Notes: a model not told the origin generated them from the letters alone. 62,101 nt of DNA from Achromobacter pulmonis (GCF_002885955.2 NZ_POQS01000002.1:468809-530909); one strand, 5' to 3'; counted from the stretch's first letter, positions 25,204-34,431 are shown. A program made the numbers and translations.

Positions 25204-26256
25204 TCAGGCCGGACCGACGCGCGCGTACAGCGCGCCGTCGCGGGCCAGGTCGCCGCTGGCCTGCACGCGGCGCTTGCGCCGTTCGGCGAAATCCAGCATG
25301 CGGTCGATGGGCCGCTTGGCGCGCAGGCCCAGCGCCGGGTCCAGCAGGATTTCATTGCGCCCGTGTTCCAGCGCGTCGGCCAGGCTGGACAGCGCGTTCA
25401 TGGCCATCCAGGGACAGTGCGCGCAGCTCTTGCAGGTGGCGCTGTCGCCCGCGGTCGGCGCGGCCAGGAAAGTCTTGCCCGGCGCCTGCGCGCGCATCTT
25501 GTGCAGAATGCCCTGGTCGGTCGCCACGATCAGGGTGTCCGTATCCAGCCGGCGGGCGGCGTCGATCAGCTGCGTGGTGGAGCCGACCACGTCGGCCTGC
25601 GCCAGCACCGGCTCGGGCGACTCGGGGTGGGCCAGCACCCGGGCCTGCGGATGTTCGGCTCGCATCAGTTCCAGCTCCACGCCCTTGAACTCGTCGTGCA
25701 CCACGCAGGCGCCCTGCCACAACAGCATGTCGGCGCCGGTCTGGCGCTGGACGTAGGCGCCCAGGTGGCGGTCGGGCGCCCACAGGATCTTCTCGCCGCG
25801 CGCGTGCAGCGCGGCGATCAGGTCCAGCGCGATGGACGAGGTCACGACCCAGTCCGCCCTCGCCTTCACCGCGGCGCTGGTGTTGGCGTAGACCACCACG
25901 GTCCGGTCGGGATGGGCGTCGCACCACGCGGCGAAGTCCGCGGCCGGGCAGCCCAGGTCCAGCGAGCAGGTGGCTTCCAGGTCCGGCATCAGGATGCGCT
26001 TGTCCGGGCTCAGGATCTTGGCGGTCTCGCCCATGAAGCGCACGCCCGCCACCGCCAGCGTGCGCGCCGGATGGTCGCGCCCGAAGCGCGCCATTTCCAG
26101 CGAATCGCCGACGCAGCCGCCGGTCTGCTCGGCCAGTTCCTGCAGGGCCGCGTCCACGTAGTAATGGGCCACCAGCACCGCGCCTTCGCGCGCCAGCAGC
26201 GTGCGCACGCGGTCGGCGGCGGCGGGCAGGTCAAATTCGTTGGACCGGGCATTCAT
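25204..26256 (-). CDS. nadA: Quinolinate synthase NadA
   Basis: A 350-residue [4Fe-4S] enzyme that condenses iminoaspartate with dihydroxyacetone phosphate. Cluster-cysteine regions typical of NadA are present: [33 protein letters not shown] and [15 protein letters not shown]. The ATG at 26256 is preferred because GGAG lies six bases upstream; an in-frame GTG at 26271 would overlap the presumed leader. A palindrome at 26275-26291 sits just upstream and probably controls nadAB. Confidence 0.95.
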   Translation of the reverse strand: MNARSNEFDLPAAADRVRTLLAREGAVLVAHYYVDAALQELAEQTGGCVGDSLEMARFGRDHPARTLAVAGVRFMGETAKILSPDKRILMPDLEATCSLDLGCPAADFAAWCDAHPDRTVVVYANTSAAVKARADWVVTSSIALDLIAALHARGEKILWAPDRHLGAYVQRQTGADMLLWQGACVVHDEFKGVELELMRAEHPQARVLAHPESPEPVLAQADVVGSTTQLIDAARRLDTDTLIVATDQGILHKMRAQAPGKTFLAAPTAGDSATCKSCAHCPWMAMNALSSLADALEHGRNEILLDPALGLRAKRPIDRMLDFAERRKRRVQASGDLARDGALYARVGPA

Positions 26257-26274
26257 GGGCGTCTCCGTCACAAT

Positions 26275-26291
26275 ATACTCATTTTGAGTAT
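26275..26291. promoter_or_regulatory. Palindromic operator upstream of nadAB
   Basis: ATACTCA-TTT-TGAGTAT is a perfect 7+3+7 inverted repeat starting 18 bp before the nadA ATG. Position and symmetry suit a repressor responding to NAD status (NadQ- or NrtR-like). I recall a similar-looking motif for NAD-pathway repressors but cannot verify it here. Confidence 0.55.
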
Positions 26292-26300
26292 TTGTGGATC

Positions 26301-26344
26301 AAAAAAAAGGGCACGATTTATGCTAGTGTTGAGCATAAATCGTG
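26301..26344 (-). terminator. Rho-independent terminator after the efflux-linked operon
   Basis: On the minus strand CACGATTTATGCT and AGCATAAATCGTG form a perfect 13-base stem (26312-26324/26332-26344) with a seven-base loop, followed by CCC and eight U residues. It lies 30 bp after the stop of the gene at 26374 and separates that operon from nadA. Confidence 0.8.
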
Positions 26345-26373
26345 TCAACCCGTTTTTGCCCGGATGCGGGGGG

Positions 26374-26871
26374 CTACGCCGTCCTCACGAACAGCGCCCG
26401 CAGCTTGCTCCAGAAGTCCCCGCCCAGCACGAAAAAGCTGGCGATCAGCATCACGTCGCCCAGCACCTGCAGCTGCCACATATTGGGCCTGAGGCCGGGC
26501 CACAGCTGATCCACATAGGGCTCCAGCGTCGAGGTCAGGATGGGAATCAGGAACATCGCCAGGCCGATGGCATGGCGCACCGGACCCACCTTCTGCACCG
26601 GCGCGAGCCGTTTGGCATGCCCGAAGACGATGGCCTTGAGCTGCTGGAAGCCCTCCTTGCCCATCACGGCCACGCAGGTCAGCAGCAGCACCTTGTTGGC
26701 GATGAAGATGGTGCCGGTCAACGCGGCGATGCGCGAGCCCGGCACGTCGAGGGCGGCGGCGATCGGGATGAGGAACCAGAGCGCGAAGGCCAGGATGAAA
26801 AGCGCGATTCCGCACTTGAAGCGCCACCCCGCCCTGGGAGCGGCTTGAGACGTGTTTTCCGGCGATGACAT
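26374..26871 (-). CDS. Small membrane protein, transporter-suffix-domain-like
   Basis: A 165-residue protein with four hydrophobic segments, among them WRFKCGIALFILAFALWFLI and IAALTGTIFIANKVLLLTCV, and a C-terminal pair ending LWPGLRPNMWQLQVLGDVML. The pattern resembles proteins annotated as transporter suffix domain-containing; their function is not known. It is 13 bp downstream of the DUF2955 gene and is probably co-transcribed with the efflux genes. A terminator follows. Confidence 0.72.
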   Translation of the reverse strand: MSSPENTSQAAPRAGWRFKCGIALFILAFALWFLIPIAAALDVPGSRIAALTGTIFIANKVLLLTCVAVMGKEGFQQLKAIVFGHAKRLAPVQKVGPVRHAIGLAMFLIPILTSTLEPYVDQLWPGLRPNMWQLQVLGDVMLIASFFVLGGDFWSKLRALFVRTA

Positions 26872-26884
26872 GACTGACTCCTCT

Positions 26885-27952
26885 TCAGGTGTCTGAATAA
26901 GCCGGGACTGACGGCCCCGGCGGACGTGGCGCGCGGCGGCGCGGTTCGAACAGCCGCAGCATCAGGCAGGCGTACAGCGTGACGGCGATGAACAGGCCCA
27001 TGCGCACGGCGAAGGCGGTGTAGACGTCCTTGCCCGCGACGCTGTCCTGCACCGACTGGCCGAGCAGGATGACCAGCGTCACCAGCGTGTTGAGCCAGAA
27101 GCTCGGCGGATGCCGGGTGGGACTGAGCCGGTACAGCTTGCGCGCGGCCAGCAGGCCGAACAGCAGCATCCACAGAAAGAACATCCAGAGGCTGACGCAC
27201 AGGCTCAGCGCGCACCAGAACAGCACGGCCAGCAGCCCGCCCAGCAGCGTGGAGCCGAGCAGTTCGCGCGCCGCGCCGTGCGCCGCCGTGACGCAGGCCT
27301 GCCGCCCCAGGCTGACCGACTTCAGAATGATGGGCATGTAGCCCAGCGGATCGGTCAGCGCCAGCAGGAAGGCGGGCATCACGACCAGCGTGGCGCGCAA
27401 GGCCATCCGGGCGGCCTGGTCCGGCGGCAGGACCGGCGCGGCCGGCGGCTTGGGCGCCAGCGCCGGCTCGCGGAACAGCCAGTGACAACAGCCCAGCACG
27501 GCGACGGCCGCGAGCAGGCCCTTGGCCAGCGCTTCGACCGCCAGCGCCGCCAGCCGGAAATCGACGGTGCCGGCCGCGGCGATGATGGTCAGCCCGATGA
27601 TCAGGAACATCGTGAGCACGCCGTTGGCCCCGCGCATGCCGGCGCGAAACGCCAGAAACAGACAGAGGCCGATGAGCAGCACGCCGGCCAGCGGGTAATA
27701 GCGCAGCAGCGGGCTGAGCAGCAGCCCGGTGGCCGTGGCCAGCCCGACCGCCGCCACCAGCCCCAGCCCGGCCCGGGCCGACAAGGGCTGGTTCATGCCG
27801 GCCAGCAGGAACACGCCCAGCACCGGCGCGACCATCGGTATGGGCAGGTCCAGGCCGAAGCCGATCGCCACGCACAGCGCGACGCCCACGCCCAGGCGCA
27901 GGGCGCGCACGCCGCGCGGATCGCGGCCGTCGGCAATGGCGTCAGTAGGCAT
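26885..27952 (-). CDS. DUF2955 inner-membrane efflux component
   Basis: A 355-residue polytopic protein. It resembles the fusaric-acid-resistance/aromatic acid exporter (FUSC-like) class, specifically DUF2955: LRLGVGVALCVAIGFGLDLPIPMVAPVLG followed by a hydrophobic half, an Ala/Pro linker (residues ~160-190) and a second membrane half. It would be the inner-membrane part of a tripartite exporter with the HlyD-type and TolC-type genes upstream. Its start overlaps the end of the fusion-protein gene by 11 bp. Substrate unknown; aromatic acids are common for the class. Confidence 0.84.
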   Translation of the reverse strand: MPTDAIADGRDPRGVRALRLGVGVALCVAIGFGLDLPIPMVAPVLGVFLLAGMNQPLSARAGLGLVAAVGLATATGLLLSPLLRYYPLAGVLLIGLCLFLAFRAGMRGANGVLTMFLIIGLTIIAAAGTVDFRLAALAVEALAKGLLAAVAVLGCCHWLFREPALAPKPPAAPVLPPDQAARMALRATLVVMPAFLLALTDPLGYMPIILKSVSLGRQACVTAAHGAARELLGSTLLGGLLAVLFWCALSLCVSLWMFFLWMLLFGLLAARKLYRLSPTRHPPSFWLNTLVTLVILLGQSVQDSVAGKDVYTAFAVRMGLFIAVTLYACLMLRLFEPRRRAPRPPGPSVPAYSDT

Positions 27953-29048
27953 AGGAAAGCCAGCTCATCAGGCGCAGATAGGCGCGGCCCAGCAGGTTGA
28001 GCGGATTGCCGGAGCTGGGAAACGCCATCACTTCGGCCTGTCCGCCCACGCGCACGTCGCGCAGTTCGGGCAGGTCGTCCCGGTCGAACTCGACGATGAC
28101 CGGAAAGCGCTGCGCCGGGCGCAGCCAGTCGCGGCTGTTCTGCACCGTCGGCAGGCCGCCCGGCGGCGTGCCCGGGCCGACGTTGACGCCATAGCCCACG
28201 CTGCGCACCCGGCCGTCGAAGATGCGGCCGGGACGCGCGTCCAGCACGATGCCCACCGGCGTGCCCGGCTCGATATGGCCGAGGTTGTTCTCGGTCATCT
28301 CCGCGCTGATCCAGACGTCATGGATCGGGATCAGCGTCATGACGGCCTTGCCGGCGGCGGCGAACTGGCCGACGTCGGTGCGCAGGTCGGTGATCAATCC
28401 GGGCGAACTGGCGCGCACCCGCGTGTTGGCCAGGTCCAGCTCGGCCTTCTGCACGGCGGCCGCGGCGCTGCGCAGCCTGGCGTTGTCCTCGTCGCTGCCG
28501 CCCTCCTGCTCGCGCGCCCGCTGCACTTCGGCGCGCGCCGCCGCGACCTGGCTGACGGCCTGCTCCAGGCTGGCGCGGGCGATCTCCAGCCGGCGCAGCG
28601 AGACCGTGCCGCGGTCCTCGCGGTACAGGCGTTCGAGCCGGCCGCTGTCCTGGCGCGCCTTCAGTTCGTTGGCCTGCGCGGCCCGCAGCGAGGCCTGGGC
28701 CGAATCGATGCCGGCGGTGCTGGCGCCGATCTGCCTGCGCATGGATTCCAGGTCCGCGCGGGCGCGCTCCAGCGCGATGCGGTACTGCTCCGGGTCCACG
28801 TCGAACAGCGCGGCCCCGGCCTGCACGTCCTGGTTGTTGCGCACGTAAACCTTGGTCACGCGTCCCGACACTTCCGGCGCCACCGCGATGACGAAGGCCT
28901 CCACCCTCGCCTGCTGCGTATACGGGGTATAGCGGTCGGCCAGCAGATACCAGGCCAGGCTCAGCACGATGAGCAGCGCGACCCAGCCCACGCCCTTGCG
29001 GGCAGGGTCGGACGGCGCAGGCGCGGCGGCGGGCTGCGGTTCATTCAT
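27942..29048 (-). CDS. HlyD/EmrA-type membrane fusion protein
   Basis: A 368-residue periplasmic adaptor. One N-terminal membrane helix (VGWVALLIVLSLAWYLLADR) is followed by a biotinyl-lipoyl half (VEAFVIAVAPEVSGRVTKVY), a long alpha-helical hairpin of about 110 residues rich in Ala/Arg/Glu, and the second half-motif VRASSPGLITDLRTDVGQFA. It bridges the DUF2955 protein and the outer-membrane channel. Its start overlaps the OMF gene's end by eight bases, so the three genes are tightly coupled. Confidence 0.92.
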   Translation of the reverse strand: MNEPQPAAAPAPSDPARKGVGWVALLIVLSLAWYLLADRYTPYTQQARVEAFVIAVAPEVSGRVTKVYVRNNQDVQAGAALFDVDPEQYRIALERARADLESMRRQIGASTAGIDSAQASLRAAQANELKARQDSGRLERLYREDRGTVSLRRLEIARASLEQAVSQVAAARAEVQRAREQEGGSDEDNARLRSAAAAVQKAELDLANTRVRASSPGLITDLRTDVGQFAAAGKAVMTLIPIHDVWISAEMTENNLGHIEPGTPVGIVLDARPGRIFDGRVRSVGYGVNVGPGTPPGGLPTVQNSRDWLRPAQRFPVIVEFDRDDLPELRDVRVGGQAEVMAFPSSGNPLNLLGRAYLRLMSWLSYAY

Positions 29049-30576
29049 CGGCTTTCCCCTTCTTCGCGAGCGGCGCGGCCTGCGGTTCGGCCAGCAGGTC
29101 GCCCCAGTCGGTGCGCCGCTCCATCTGTTGCCGGGTGGCCGCGTCCAGCACCGGCTCGCCGGTGTGCCAGCCGCCGCCCAGGGCCTTGTACAAGGCGATC
29201 AGGTCGCCCACCGCGCCGCCGCGGTTGACCACGTAGGCGTCCTGCTGCGAGGCCACGGCGCGCTGCGCGTCCAGCACGCGCTGGAAGTCGGTATAGCCCT
29301 CTCGATAGAGCGCGTTGGCCAGCGCCAGCGAACGCTCGGCGGCCTGCGCCGACTGCTGCAGGATGCGGTCGCGCTCCACGGCCTTGATCAGGCCGCTGGC
29401 GGCGTCGTCGGCCTCGCGCGCGGCCTCGCGCACCTCGTCCTGGTAGGCGACGATCAGCTGCTGCAGGCGCGCGTCCTGGACGCGCACGTTGTTCTGCAGC
29501 CGGCCGTGGTCGAACACGTTCCAGCTCAGGCTCGGTCCGGCCAGCAGGGCCGCGCCGCCGCCGGTTCCGGCCAGCGAAGTGGCGGTCCAGGCGATGCTGC
29601 CCAGCAGGGTCAGCGAGGGATAGAGGTCCGCCTCGGCCACGCCGATCTGGGCCGACTGCGCGGCGATGCGCAATTCCGCGGCGCGCACGTCGGGCCGGCG
29701 CAGCAGCAGGTTGGCGGGCACGTCCTGCAGCACCGCGCGGTCGACCAGCGGGACGACCGCCTCTTTCTCGGCCAGTTGCGGGATGGGGCCGGGCGGGCGG
29801 CCGATGAGGACGGCCAGCGCGTTGCGCGCGCGCATGATCTGGCTTTCGAACTGGGGAATGGTGCCCAGCGTGCTCAGGTACTGGGTCTTGGCCTGCTGCA
29901 GGTCCAGCTCGTCGGTCTCGCCGCTGGCGTACAGGCGCTGCGTGATCTCGTAGCTGCGCTTCTGGATGGCGGCGTTGCCGCGGGCGATGCGCAGCCGCGC
30001 CTCGGCGGTGCGCAGCGTGTAGTAGCTGTCGGCCACCTGGGCATGCAGCAGCACCAGCACGTCCTCGCGGTTGGCCTGGGCCTCGAAATACGCCGCGTCG
30101 GCCGACTCGATGGCGCGACTGAAACGCCCCCAGAAATCCAGCTCCCAGCCGATATCGAATCCCGCGCTGTACTGCCAGAAGCTGCTGGGCTGCGGCGTGC
30201 CCAGGGCCGAGCGCGAAGCGCGATGCGTGTACAGGGCGTCCGCGCCCACCACCTGGACCTGGGGATAGAGCCCGCTGCGGGCGATGCCGAGCTGGGCGCG
30301 GGCCTCCATGATGCGCAGGCCGGCAATGCGCAGCCCGCCGTTGCCGGCGTCGGCCTGGCCGATCAGGTATTCGAGGACGGGATCGTCGAAGATGCGCCAC
30401 CACTGGCGCGCGTCGGGCTCGACCCCGGCGCGGGTGGCCTGCTGCAGCGCCGGCGTGTTCCAGCCGTCGGCCCAGGACGCGTGCTGGGGCTGGAAGTCCG
30501 GCCCGAGTTTCATGCAGCCGCCCAGGCAGAACACGCCCATCAGCAGCAGCCGATTCGTACAAGTCCGCAGCGACAT
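29041..30576 (-). CDS. Outer-membrane efflux lipoprotein, NodT/TolC type
   Basis: A 511-residue RND/TolC-class outer membrane factor. The signal peptide ends in the lipobox CLGGC, giving an acylated mature protein starting CMKLGPDF. The duplicated helical barrel halves are visible, with the typical segments GWELDFWGRFSRAIESADA and LLLRRPDVRAAELRIAA, and ending in LYKALGGGW. It is first of the three-gene exporter operon. Confidence 0.92.
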   Translation of the reverse strand: MSLRTCTNRLLLMGVFCLGGCMKLGPDFQPQHASWADGWNTPALQQATRAGVEPDARQWWRIFDDPVLEYLIGQADAGNGGLRIAGLRIMEARAQLGIARSGLYPQVQVVGADALYTHRASRSALGTPQPSSFWQYSAGFDIGWELDFWGRFSRAIESADAAYFEAQANREDVLVLLHAQVADSYYTLRTAEARLRIARGNAAIQKRSYEITQRLYASGETDELDLQQAKTQYLSTLGTIPQFESQIMRARNALAVLIGRPPGPIPQLAEKEAVVPLVDRAVLQDVPANLLLRRPDVRAAELRIAAQSAQIGVAEADLYPSLTLLGSIAWTATSLAGTGGGAALLAGPSLSWNVFDHGRLQNNVRVQDARLQQLIVAYQDEVREAAREADDAASGLIKAVERDRILQQSAQAAERSLALANALYREGYTDFQRVLDAQRAVASQQDAYVVNRGGAVGDLIALYKALGGGWHTGEPVLDAATRQQMERRTDWGDLLAEPQAAPLAKKGKADE

Positions 30577-30928
30577 CGATGGATATCGGATCGATCAGAA
30601 CCTAGCCGCAACGGCGCGCGCGGCGCCCGTGGACCCGGCTCGGGGCCCTGGCATTTTCAGCGGGGCGCCCGGGCCGGGCGGTCAAAATCCAAAGAAGACG
30701 GGTCTCCTGGTCTGGATGCCGCGATTGCATGACGGAATGTCAACTTGCGCATCGATTCTAGGAGCCTTTTTTGCTTCCCGCCAGAGGGGTGTGGACAGGA
30801 AGAGACGAGGGTCGGGATGACCCCGTTGCGCCGATGTACAAAACCCGCCGTCCGGCGCTAAATTCGATTGCGCGCCGCGACGCGCGACGCGCACGCAGGT
30901 TTCCAGCCATGCACTCCGGAGTGCCGCC
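30577..30928. other. 352-bp intergenic region without a recognised gene
   Basis: This gap separates the divergent efflux operon and the second PPK2 gene, so both promoters should be here. I see a GC-rich first half and a more mixed second half (the run TAGGAGCCTTTTTTGC near 30761-30775), but no convincing operator, RNA or small coding region. Confidence 0.5.
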
Positions 30929-31747
30929 ATGAACGCTCGAAAGAAGGCAGAAAAGGATAAAAAGTCGGCGCCGGCCAGGCTTTCGGCCAAGGAGTACGAC
31001 CGTGAGCTCGAACGCCTGCACGTCGAACTGGTCAAGCTCCAGGAATGGGTCGTGCGCACCGGCGCCAAGGTCTGCATCCTGTTCGAAGGGCGCGACGGCG
31101 CCGGCAAGGGCGGCACCATCAAGGCCATCACCGAACGCGTGAGCCCGCGGGTGTTCCGCGTGGTGGCCCTGGCCGCGCCGTCCGACCGCGAGAAAACGCA
31201 GATGTACATACAGCGCTATCTGCCGCATCTGCCGGCCGCGGGCGAGGTCGTGATCTTCGACCGCAGCTGGTACAACCGCGCGGGCGTCGAGCGCGTGATG
31301 GGCTTCTGCTCCGAAGAAGACGTCGACAATTTCCTGAAGGCCGTGCCGCTGGTCGAGCGCGCCATCATCGGCTCCGGCGTGCTGCTGCTCAAGTACTGGC
31401 TGGAGGTCAGCCAGGAAGAACAGACGCGCCGGCTGCAGGCCCGCATCAACGACGAACGCAAGATCTGGAAGCTGTCGCGGCTGGACCTGGACTCGTACAG
31501 CCGCTGGTATGACTATTCGCGCGCCCGCGACGATATGTTCGAGGCGTCCGACACCGACGTTTCGCCGTGGCACGTCGCCCAATCGGACGACAAGAAGCGG
31601 GTGCGCCTGAACATCATCCGCCACCTGCTGGCCAGCATTCCGTACGAGTCCGTGCCGCGGCCCAAGGTCAAGCTGCCCAAGCGCCAGAAGCCGGGCGACT
31701 ACCGCGAGCCGGACCGTCCGGTAAGGCAGGTGCCCGAGCTGTACTGA
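30929..31747 (+). CDS. ppk2: Polyphosphate kinase 2 (PPK2), second paralogue
   Basis: A 272-residue PPK2 core enzyme without the long N-terminal extension of the copy at 3.3 kb. Motifs: LEGR-type Walker A region CILFEGRDGAGKGGTIKAI, lid APSDREKTQMYIQRYLPHLP, and FDRSWYNRAGVERVMGFC. The C-terminus is Lys/Pro/Arg-rich (RPKVKLPKRQKPGDYREPDR). It converts between polyphosphate and nucleoside di/triphosphates. The presence of two paralogues suggests different nucleotide preference or expression. Confidence 0.94.
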   Translation: MNARKKAEKDKKSAPARLSAKEYDRELERLHVELVKLQEWVVRTGAKVCILFEGRDGAGKGGTIKAITERVSPRVFRVVALAAPSDREKTQMYIQRYLPHLPAAGEVVIFDRSWYNRAGVERVMGFCSEEDVDNFLKAVPLVERAIIGSGVLLLKYWLEVSQEEQTRRLQARINDERKIWKLSRLDLDSYSRWYDYSRARDDMFEASDTDVSPWHVAQSDDKKRVRLNIIRHLLASIPYESVPRPKVKLPKRQKPGDYREPDRPVRQVPELY

Positions 31748-31883
31748 GGGCCGCGCATAACCATGAACGCAGCGCCAGTACTGGCCGCCCGGGCCGCGCG
31801 CTTGCCTAGAATGGTTGAAAAATCCGCAGCGGCGGCAACGCGTCGCCTACTGCGCCCCATCGTTTCTTCGCGGCGGGAGACTT

Positions 31884-32612
31884 ATGCTCGAGGCCATCGA
31901 GACGTTCCATTGGGGCGCCATATTCCAGATCGTTCTCATCGACATCCTGCTCGGCGGCGACAACGCCGTCGTGATCGCGCTGGCCTGCCGCAATCTGCCG
32001 CCGCGCCAACGAATGCGGGGCATACTCTGGGGTACGGCGGGGGCCGTGCTGTTGCGGGTGCTATTGATCGCCTTCGCGCTGGTGCTGCTGGACATCCCCT
32101 TCCTGAAGGCCCTGGGCTGCCTGCTGCTGGTATGGATAGGCATCAAGCTGCTCGCCCCCGAGGAAGACGCGCACGGCAACATCGCCGCGGGCACCAGCGT
32201 GCTGTCGGCCATCAAGACCATCATCCTGGCCGATTTCGCGATGAGCCTCGACAACGTCATCGCCATCGCCGGCGCTGCGCAGAACGCCCAGGCCGACCAC
32301 CAGCTGTATTACGTCATCTTCGGGCTGTGCGTGAGCGTGCCCATCATCGTGTGGGGCAGCACCCTGGTGCTCAAGCTGATCGACCGCTTCCCCATCGCGG
32401 TGACCTTCGGCGCCGGGCTGCTGGGCTGGATCGCCGGCGGCATGCTGATCACCGACATCTTCATCGTCGAGCGCTGGGGCGAGCCGGCCGCGCCGCTCAA
32501 GCTGGGCGTGGAGCTGGCGGGCGCGCTGCTGGTCATCGTGGCCGGCAAGTGGCTGGCCGCGCGCCGGCGGCGCAAGCGACCGGCCCGCGGCGAATCGGCC
32601 TCGACTTCGTAA
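31884..32612 (+). CDS. TerC/YjbE-family integral membrane protein
   Basis: A 242-residue protein with about seven helices. The acidic metal-site motifs of the TerC family are LIDILLGGDNAVVIALACR and ILADFAMSLDNVIAIAGAAQ. The family is linked to manganese export and metal loading of exported proteins. The ATG at 31884 was chosen because GGGAGA precedes it; an upstream ATG gives a non-homologous extension. No yybP-ykoY riboswitch is visible in the 136-bp leader. Confidence 0.9.
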   Translation: MLEAIETFHWGAIFQIVLIDILLGGDNAVVIALACRNLPPRQRMRGILWGTAGAVLLRVLLIAFALVLLDIPFLKALGCLLLVWIGIKLLAPEEDAHGNIAAGTSVLSAIKTIILADFAMSLDNVIAIAGAAQNAQADHQLYYVIFGLCVSVPIIVWGSTLVLKLIDRFPIAVTFGAGLLGWIAGGMLITDIFIVERWGEPAAPLKLGVELAGALLVIVAGKWLAARRRRKRPARGESASTS

Positions 32613-32715
32613 CGGTTTGTGGATTTCCAGGGTTTTCCCCTAGGCCTGCCGTGTCGATTTCCGCTTCACTGGTACGTCGTGTCAGTACGCAAACTCTTCG
32701 AAAGGCGGACTCACC

Positions 32716-33168
32716 ATGGCTACCGGTACTGTCAATCTCCATCGCGTCATGCGCACCACGCCCGATCGCCTCTATCGGGCCTTCCTGGAACCCGACGCCG
32801 TCGCGCGCTGGCTTCCCCCCTACGGCTACACCTGCCTGGTGCATCAGCTCGACGCCCGCGTCGGCGGCGTGCACAAGATGGCGTTTCGCAATTTCGGCAC
32901 GGGCCACAGCCACGATTTCGGCGGCGAATACCTGGAACTGATCCCCAACCAGAAAATCCGCTATTCGGACCGGTTCGACGATCCCAGCCTGCCGGGCGAC
33001 ATGCAGACCAGCGTCACGCTGCGCCAGGTATCCTGCGGCACGGAAATCACCATCCGCCAGGAAGGCATCCCCGAGGCCATCCCCACGGAGATGTGCTACC
33101 TGGGCTGGCAGGATTCGCTGGACCAGCTCAGGCGCCTGGTCGAGGCCGAGATGCCCGACGACGCCTAG
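32716..33168 (+). CDS. SRPBCC / AHSA1-family protein
   Basis: A 150-residue single-domain protein of the Bet v 1-like SRPBCC fold. Typical features are VMRTTPDRLYRAFLEPDAVARW at the start, the FGGEYLELIPNQKIRYSDRF strand segment and the C-terminal helix GWQDSLDQLRRLVEAEM. Members bind hydrophobic ligands or act as Hsp90 activators in eukaryotes; the bacterial role is usually unknown. It stands alone between TerC and a DUF1801 gene. Confidence 0.88.
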   Translation: MATGTVNLHRVMRTTPDRLYRAFLEPDAVARWLPPYGYTCLVHQLDARVGGVHKMAFRNFGTGHSHDFGGEYLELIPNQKIRYSDRFDDPSLPGDMQTSVTLRQVSCGTEITIRQEGIPEAIPTEMCYLGWQDSLDQLRRLVEAEMPDDA

Positions 33169-33225
33169 CCGCAACGCGGGATTAATGCTCCAGGTCTAAT
33201 CCGTGCATGCGCCAGGATGTCGAAC

Positions 33226-33672
33226 ATGACCGATAAGCGAGCCGCCAAAAGCGCCTCCGTTGCCCCCGGACAGCCCGCGCTGCTGTCCGGCGGCAATCCC
33301 CAGATCCCCAAGGGCGAAGGCGACGCGCCGGTGCAGGCCTATATCGCGGCCATGCCCGGCTGGAAGAGCGCGCTGGGCCGGCGCCTGGACGCGCTGATCG
33401 TGCGCGCCGTGCCCGGCGTGCACAAGGCGGTCAAATGGAATTCGCCCTTTTACGGGGTCGAGGGCCAGGGCTGGTTTCTCAGCTTCCATTGCTTCACCCG
33501 CTACGTGAAGGTGGCCTTCTTCCGCGGCGCTTCGCTGAGTCCAATTCCGCCGGGCGCGTCCAAGCACCCCGCGACGCGCTATCTGGACATCCACGAAAAC
33601 GATGCGCTGGACGAGGCGCAGTTCCTGGACTGGGTCAGGCAGGCCAGCGAACTGCCCGGCGAACGCATGTAG
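33226..33672 (+). CDS. DUF1801 domain protein
   Basis: A 148-residue protein with the DUF1801 fold (YdhG-like). The conserved stretch is IVRAVPGVHKAVKWNSPFYGV, then GWFLSFHCFTRYVKVAFFRG. The ATG at 33226 is preferred because AGGA lies eight bases upstream; an in-frame ATG at 33217 overlaps that site. Function unknown; often found as a free-standing gene in proteobacteria. Confidence 0.85.
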   Translation: MTDKRAAKSASVAPGQPALLSGGNPQIPKGEGDAPVQAYIAAMPGWKSALGRRLDALIVRAVPGVHKAVKWNSPFYGVEGQGWFLSFHCFTRYVKVAFFRGASLSPIPPGASKHPATRYLDIHENDALDEAQFLDWVRQASELPGERM

Positions 33673-33863
33673 GACGCCGGCGATTGCTACGCATGGCGGA
33701 TTTCATCCTTGGGTATGCGTCCCGGCGGCCGATGGACGAGCGGCCCGACATGCTTCATCCTGGACGACAGACAGAAATAGACACCGTTCGCGTCTTGATA
33801 CTCACTGTGGCGCGGCAAACGCGCAATGAGCGTGCTCAAAAGCTCAAGGGTTGGGGAATCAAG

Positions 33864-34418
33864 ATGAACATCCTGCTGGCGTTCGCGCCCTTCATCGTGT
33901 TTGTCATCATCGAAAGGGCTGTCGGGGTGCTGGAAGGATTGGCCGCTGGCGCGATCGTATCGGCCGGGCTGGTGCTGCGCGACTGGATCAGTCCGGAGCG
34001 CCGCGTCAAGCTGATGGAGACGGGCACCTTCGTGCTGTTCGCCGGGCTGACGCTGTACGCGCCCATGGTCGACGGCGAATCCTGGACCATCTCCGAGGCG
34101 CGCCTGCGGGTGGACACCGGGCTGCTGTTCATCATCCTGCTGACCCTGGCGCTGCGCCGGCCGTTCACGCTGGCCTACGCGCGCGAAAAAGAACCCGAAT
34201 ACGTCTGGAAGGCCCGCAGCTTCGCGCGCATGAAATACGCGATCGCCGCCGCCTGGGCGCTGGCCTTCGCCGTGATGGCGGCGACCGACGCGCTGCTGGT
34301 CTACCGCCCGCAGCTGCCGCAGGGCATCGCGATCGCGGTGACGCTGGCCGCGCTTGCGGGGGCGATGAAGTTCACGGCGTGGTATAGAGACCGGATGTGG
34401 GCGACCACGTCCAGATAA
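33864..34418 (+). CDS. Septation protein A-like membrane protein
   Basis: A 184-residue protein with five hydrophobic segments, beginning MNILLAFAPFIVFVIIERAV. The arrangement and the pattern LVLRDWISPERRVKLMETGTFVLF recall the intracellular septation protein A/YciB group and other small inner-membrane proteins, but I cannot confirm the family. The ATG at 33864 lies after GGAATCAAG. It is convergent with the GlxA-type regulator, separated by a single REP unit. Confidence 0.7.
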   Translation: MNILLAFAPFIVFVIIERAVGVLEGLAAGAIVSAGLVLRDWISPERRVKLMETGTFVLFAGLTLYAPMVDGESWTISEARLRVDTGLLFIILLTLALRRPFTLAYAREKEPEYVWKARSFARMKYAIAAAWALAFAVMAATDALLVYRPQLPQGIAIAVTLAALAGAMKFTAWYRDRMWATTSR

Positions 34419-34431
34419 CTTGGTGCGGACC

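Noticed and set aside
31748..31883. Possible yybP-ykoY manganese riboswitch ahead of the TerC-family gene
   Set aside because: The leader does not contain the expected conserved segments in the sense orientation; the GGGGCGCAGTAGG-like string is on the opposite strand.
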